From Paraburkholderia translucens (lineage in GTDB: Bacteria > Pseudomonadota > Gammaproteobacteria > Burkholderiales > Burkholderiaceae), in the NCBI RefSeq assembly GCF_020881035.1, contig NZ_JAJITC010000006.1, positions 186,001-250,000 of the forward strand: DNA of 64,000 nt. The letters run 5' to 3'. The notes beneath the pieces were generated by a model that saw only the letters and a list, made by a program, of their open reading frames with translations, made no database searches and was not told the origin of the DNA. The translations under genes and the position numbers were made by a program. This document shows, in pieces, positions 63,068-64,000 of this stretch (position 1 is its first letter; every line of letters begins with the position of its first letter).

Positions 63068-63979
63068 ATGGATATGGATGATGACTGGCGCTTGCCGCGG
63101 CCAATCGCTCTCTTCAAAATCGACCACCGGCCCCCGGGTTTATCACTTTTGAAGACGGGCTCTGTTGCAAGTACCTTCGCATCCCTGGTGACGCCGGTCG
63201 TAGCCGAGACAGTGCAAAAGGCCCGGGAACTCTCCGCGAACGGCGATGCTGAACATTTTCACCAGCTTCGCGTCGCGTTCAGAAAACTTCGAGCGCTGTA
63301 TTGGGCGTATTCACCCTACCTTGAAAAAGAAGCAACGGCGCAAGCAATCGAAGGGTTCAAACATCTCGCGGCAGTGGCAGGCGGAACACGTGACTGGGAT
63401 ATCGCAGGCGACTTGCTGAAGAAAGCTCAGGATTCGGACGCCTCGGTCGAGATGCTCGTGACCGCCGCACGCGAGAAGCGCGCACAGGCGGTGATGCATA
63501 GCCAGACGATGATCAGGAGCGACGACGTCGAAGCGTTCCTCAACGACGTCTTGCTTCGCGCGCAAACCACGCTGCAGTCGCGTTGCGACGACCTTCCTAT
63601 TCGGCCGTTCGCGAGAAGCCGCGTACTTCTTGCGCAGCGCGCGCTCCGAAAACGAAGCAGGCGTGCAACACGCGGCGAAGCCATTCACGAAGAAGATCTG
63701 CACGACGTTCGAAAGGCGGGCAAAAAGCTTCGGTACCTTCTCGAATTTTTTCAACCCATTATCAAAGGCGGACGCAGTCGCATCCTCAGGGAGTTGACGT
63801 CCGTGCAGAACGAGTTGGGCCAATTCAACGACATTGTGGCAAGCGCGAACCTTATCCGTAGCGCGTCGTTCGATGCGGTTCCGCCCGAGGTCGTGCAGAA
63901 ATCGCTTCAATGGTTAGAAGAACAGAAATGCCTGCGAATGCGCGCAGCATCACGTCGAGTACGAGCCATTGCCAGTTGA
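63068..63979 (+). CDS. CHAD domain protein
   Basis: 303 residues from an ATG at 63068 with GAGG five bases upstream. Most of the chain is a CHAD domain, a helical bundle with conserved histidines and basic residues: FHQLRVAFRKLRALYWAY near residue 60 and EEDLHDVRKAGKKLRYLLEF near residue 215. CHAD proteins bind polyphosphate, often near polyphosphate granules. The domain is complete and without the CYTH/triphosphatase partner found in longer members. No membrane segment is present. It is on the opposite strand to the Nudix gene; a shared phosphate theme is possible but unproven. Confidence 0.9.
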   Translation: MDMDDDWRLPRPIALFKIDHRPPGLSLLKTGSVASTFASLVTPVVAETVQKARELSANGDAEHFHQLRVAFRKLRALYWAYSPYLEKEATAQAIEGFKHLAAVAGGTRDWDIAGDLLKKAQDSDASVEMLVTAAREKRAQAVMHSQTMIRSDDVEAFLNDVLLRAQTTLQSRCDDLPIRPFARSRVLLAQRALRKRSRRATRGEAIHEEDLHDVRKAGKKLRYLLEFFQPIIKGGRSRILRELTSVQNELGQFNDIVASANLIRSASFDAVPPEVVQKSLQWLEEQKCLRMRAASRRVRAIAS

Positions 63980-64000
63980 GCGGGCGAGAGCTGGCGACTC

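Overview
The window is GC-rich DNA from a Burkholderiaceae-type betaproteobacterium, most likely Paraburkholderia or Caballeronia. This rests on the gene families present: a Burkholderia-style contact-dependent inhibition (CDI) locus with an NVELYN junction, phcBSRQ-type signalling genes otherwise known from Ralstonia/Cupriavidus/Paraburkholderia, an MdtABC-like efflux operon and paired short chromate transporters. No rRNA, tRNA or CRISPR was seen.

Layout. (1) 35-6673: an exported protein of unknown function, then a divergent pair: a SAM-domain/class III adenylate cyclase/AAA/TPR protein on the minus strand and a SulP-type anion transporter on the plus strand whose C-terminus is a STAS domain followed by a cyclic-nucleotide-binding domain. 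(2) 6674-15901: a lower-GC surface-glycan locus: GT-C-like membrane protein, two GT-A glycosyltransferases, a Wzx-type flippase, UDP-galactopyranose mutase (glf) and a DUF707 protein, with a MEKHLA-domain gene on the opposite strand. (3) 16265-26809 (minus): a probable six-gene operon of membrane fusion protein, two RND pumps, outer-membrane factor and two chromate-transporter halves. (4) 27251-29393: a prolyl-4-hydroxylase-like dioxygenase whose 3' end overlaps a convergent O-antigen-ligase-like gene. (5) 29507-41908 (minus): a CDI/two-partner secretion locus with a 2734-aa CdiA, a 44-aa membrane ORF just after it, a displaced second C-terminal toxin module with its own 85-aa membrane partner, a 141-aa secreted protein, CdiB and a 105-aa unknown. 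An IS6-type transposase remnant lies upstream. (6) 42903-57167: two copies of a phcB-phcS-phcR-phcQ cluster in opposite orientations, separated by a lipoprotein, a di-haem peroxidase and a secreted phosphoesterase. The plus-strand copy has a phcR gutted by an internal deletion; the minus-strand copy looks intact. (7) 57742-63979: DUF2000 protein, AraC regulator, DHA2 MFS pump, cystathionine gamma-synthase family enzyme, Nudix hydrolase and CHAD protein.

The most notable points are the duplicated phc-type quorum-sensing circuits with one broken regulator, the CDI locus carrying two toxin C-terminal modules each followed by a very small membrane protein, and the divergent cyclase / cyclic-nucleotide-binding transporter pair. 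All assignments were made by reading the sequence by eye; no database search was run.
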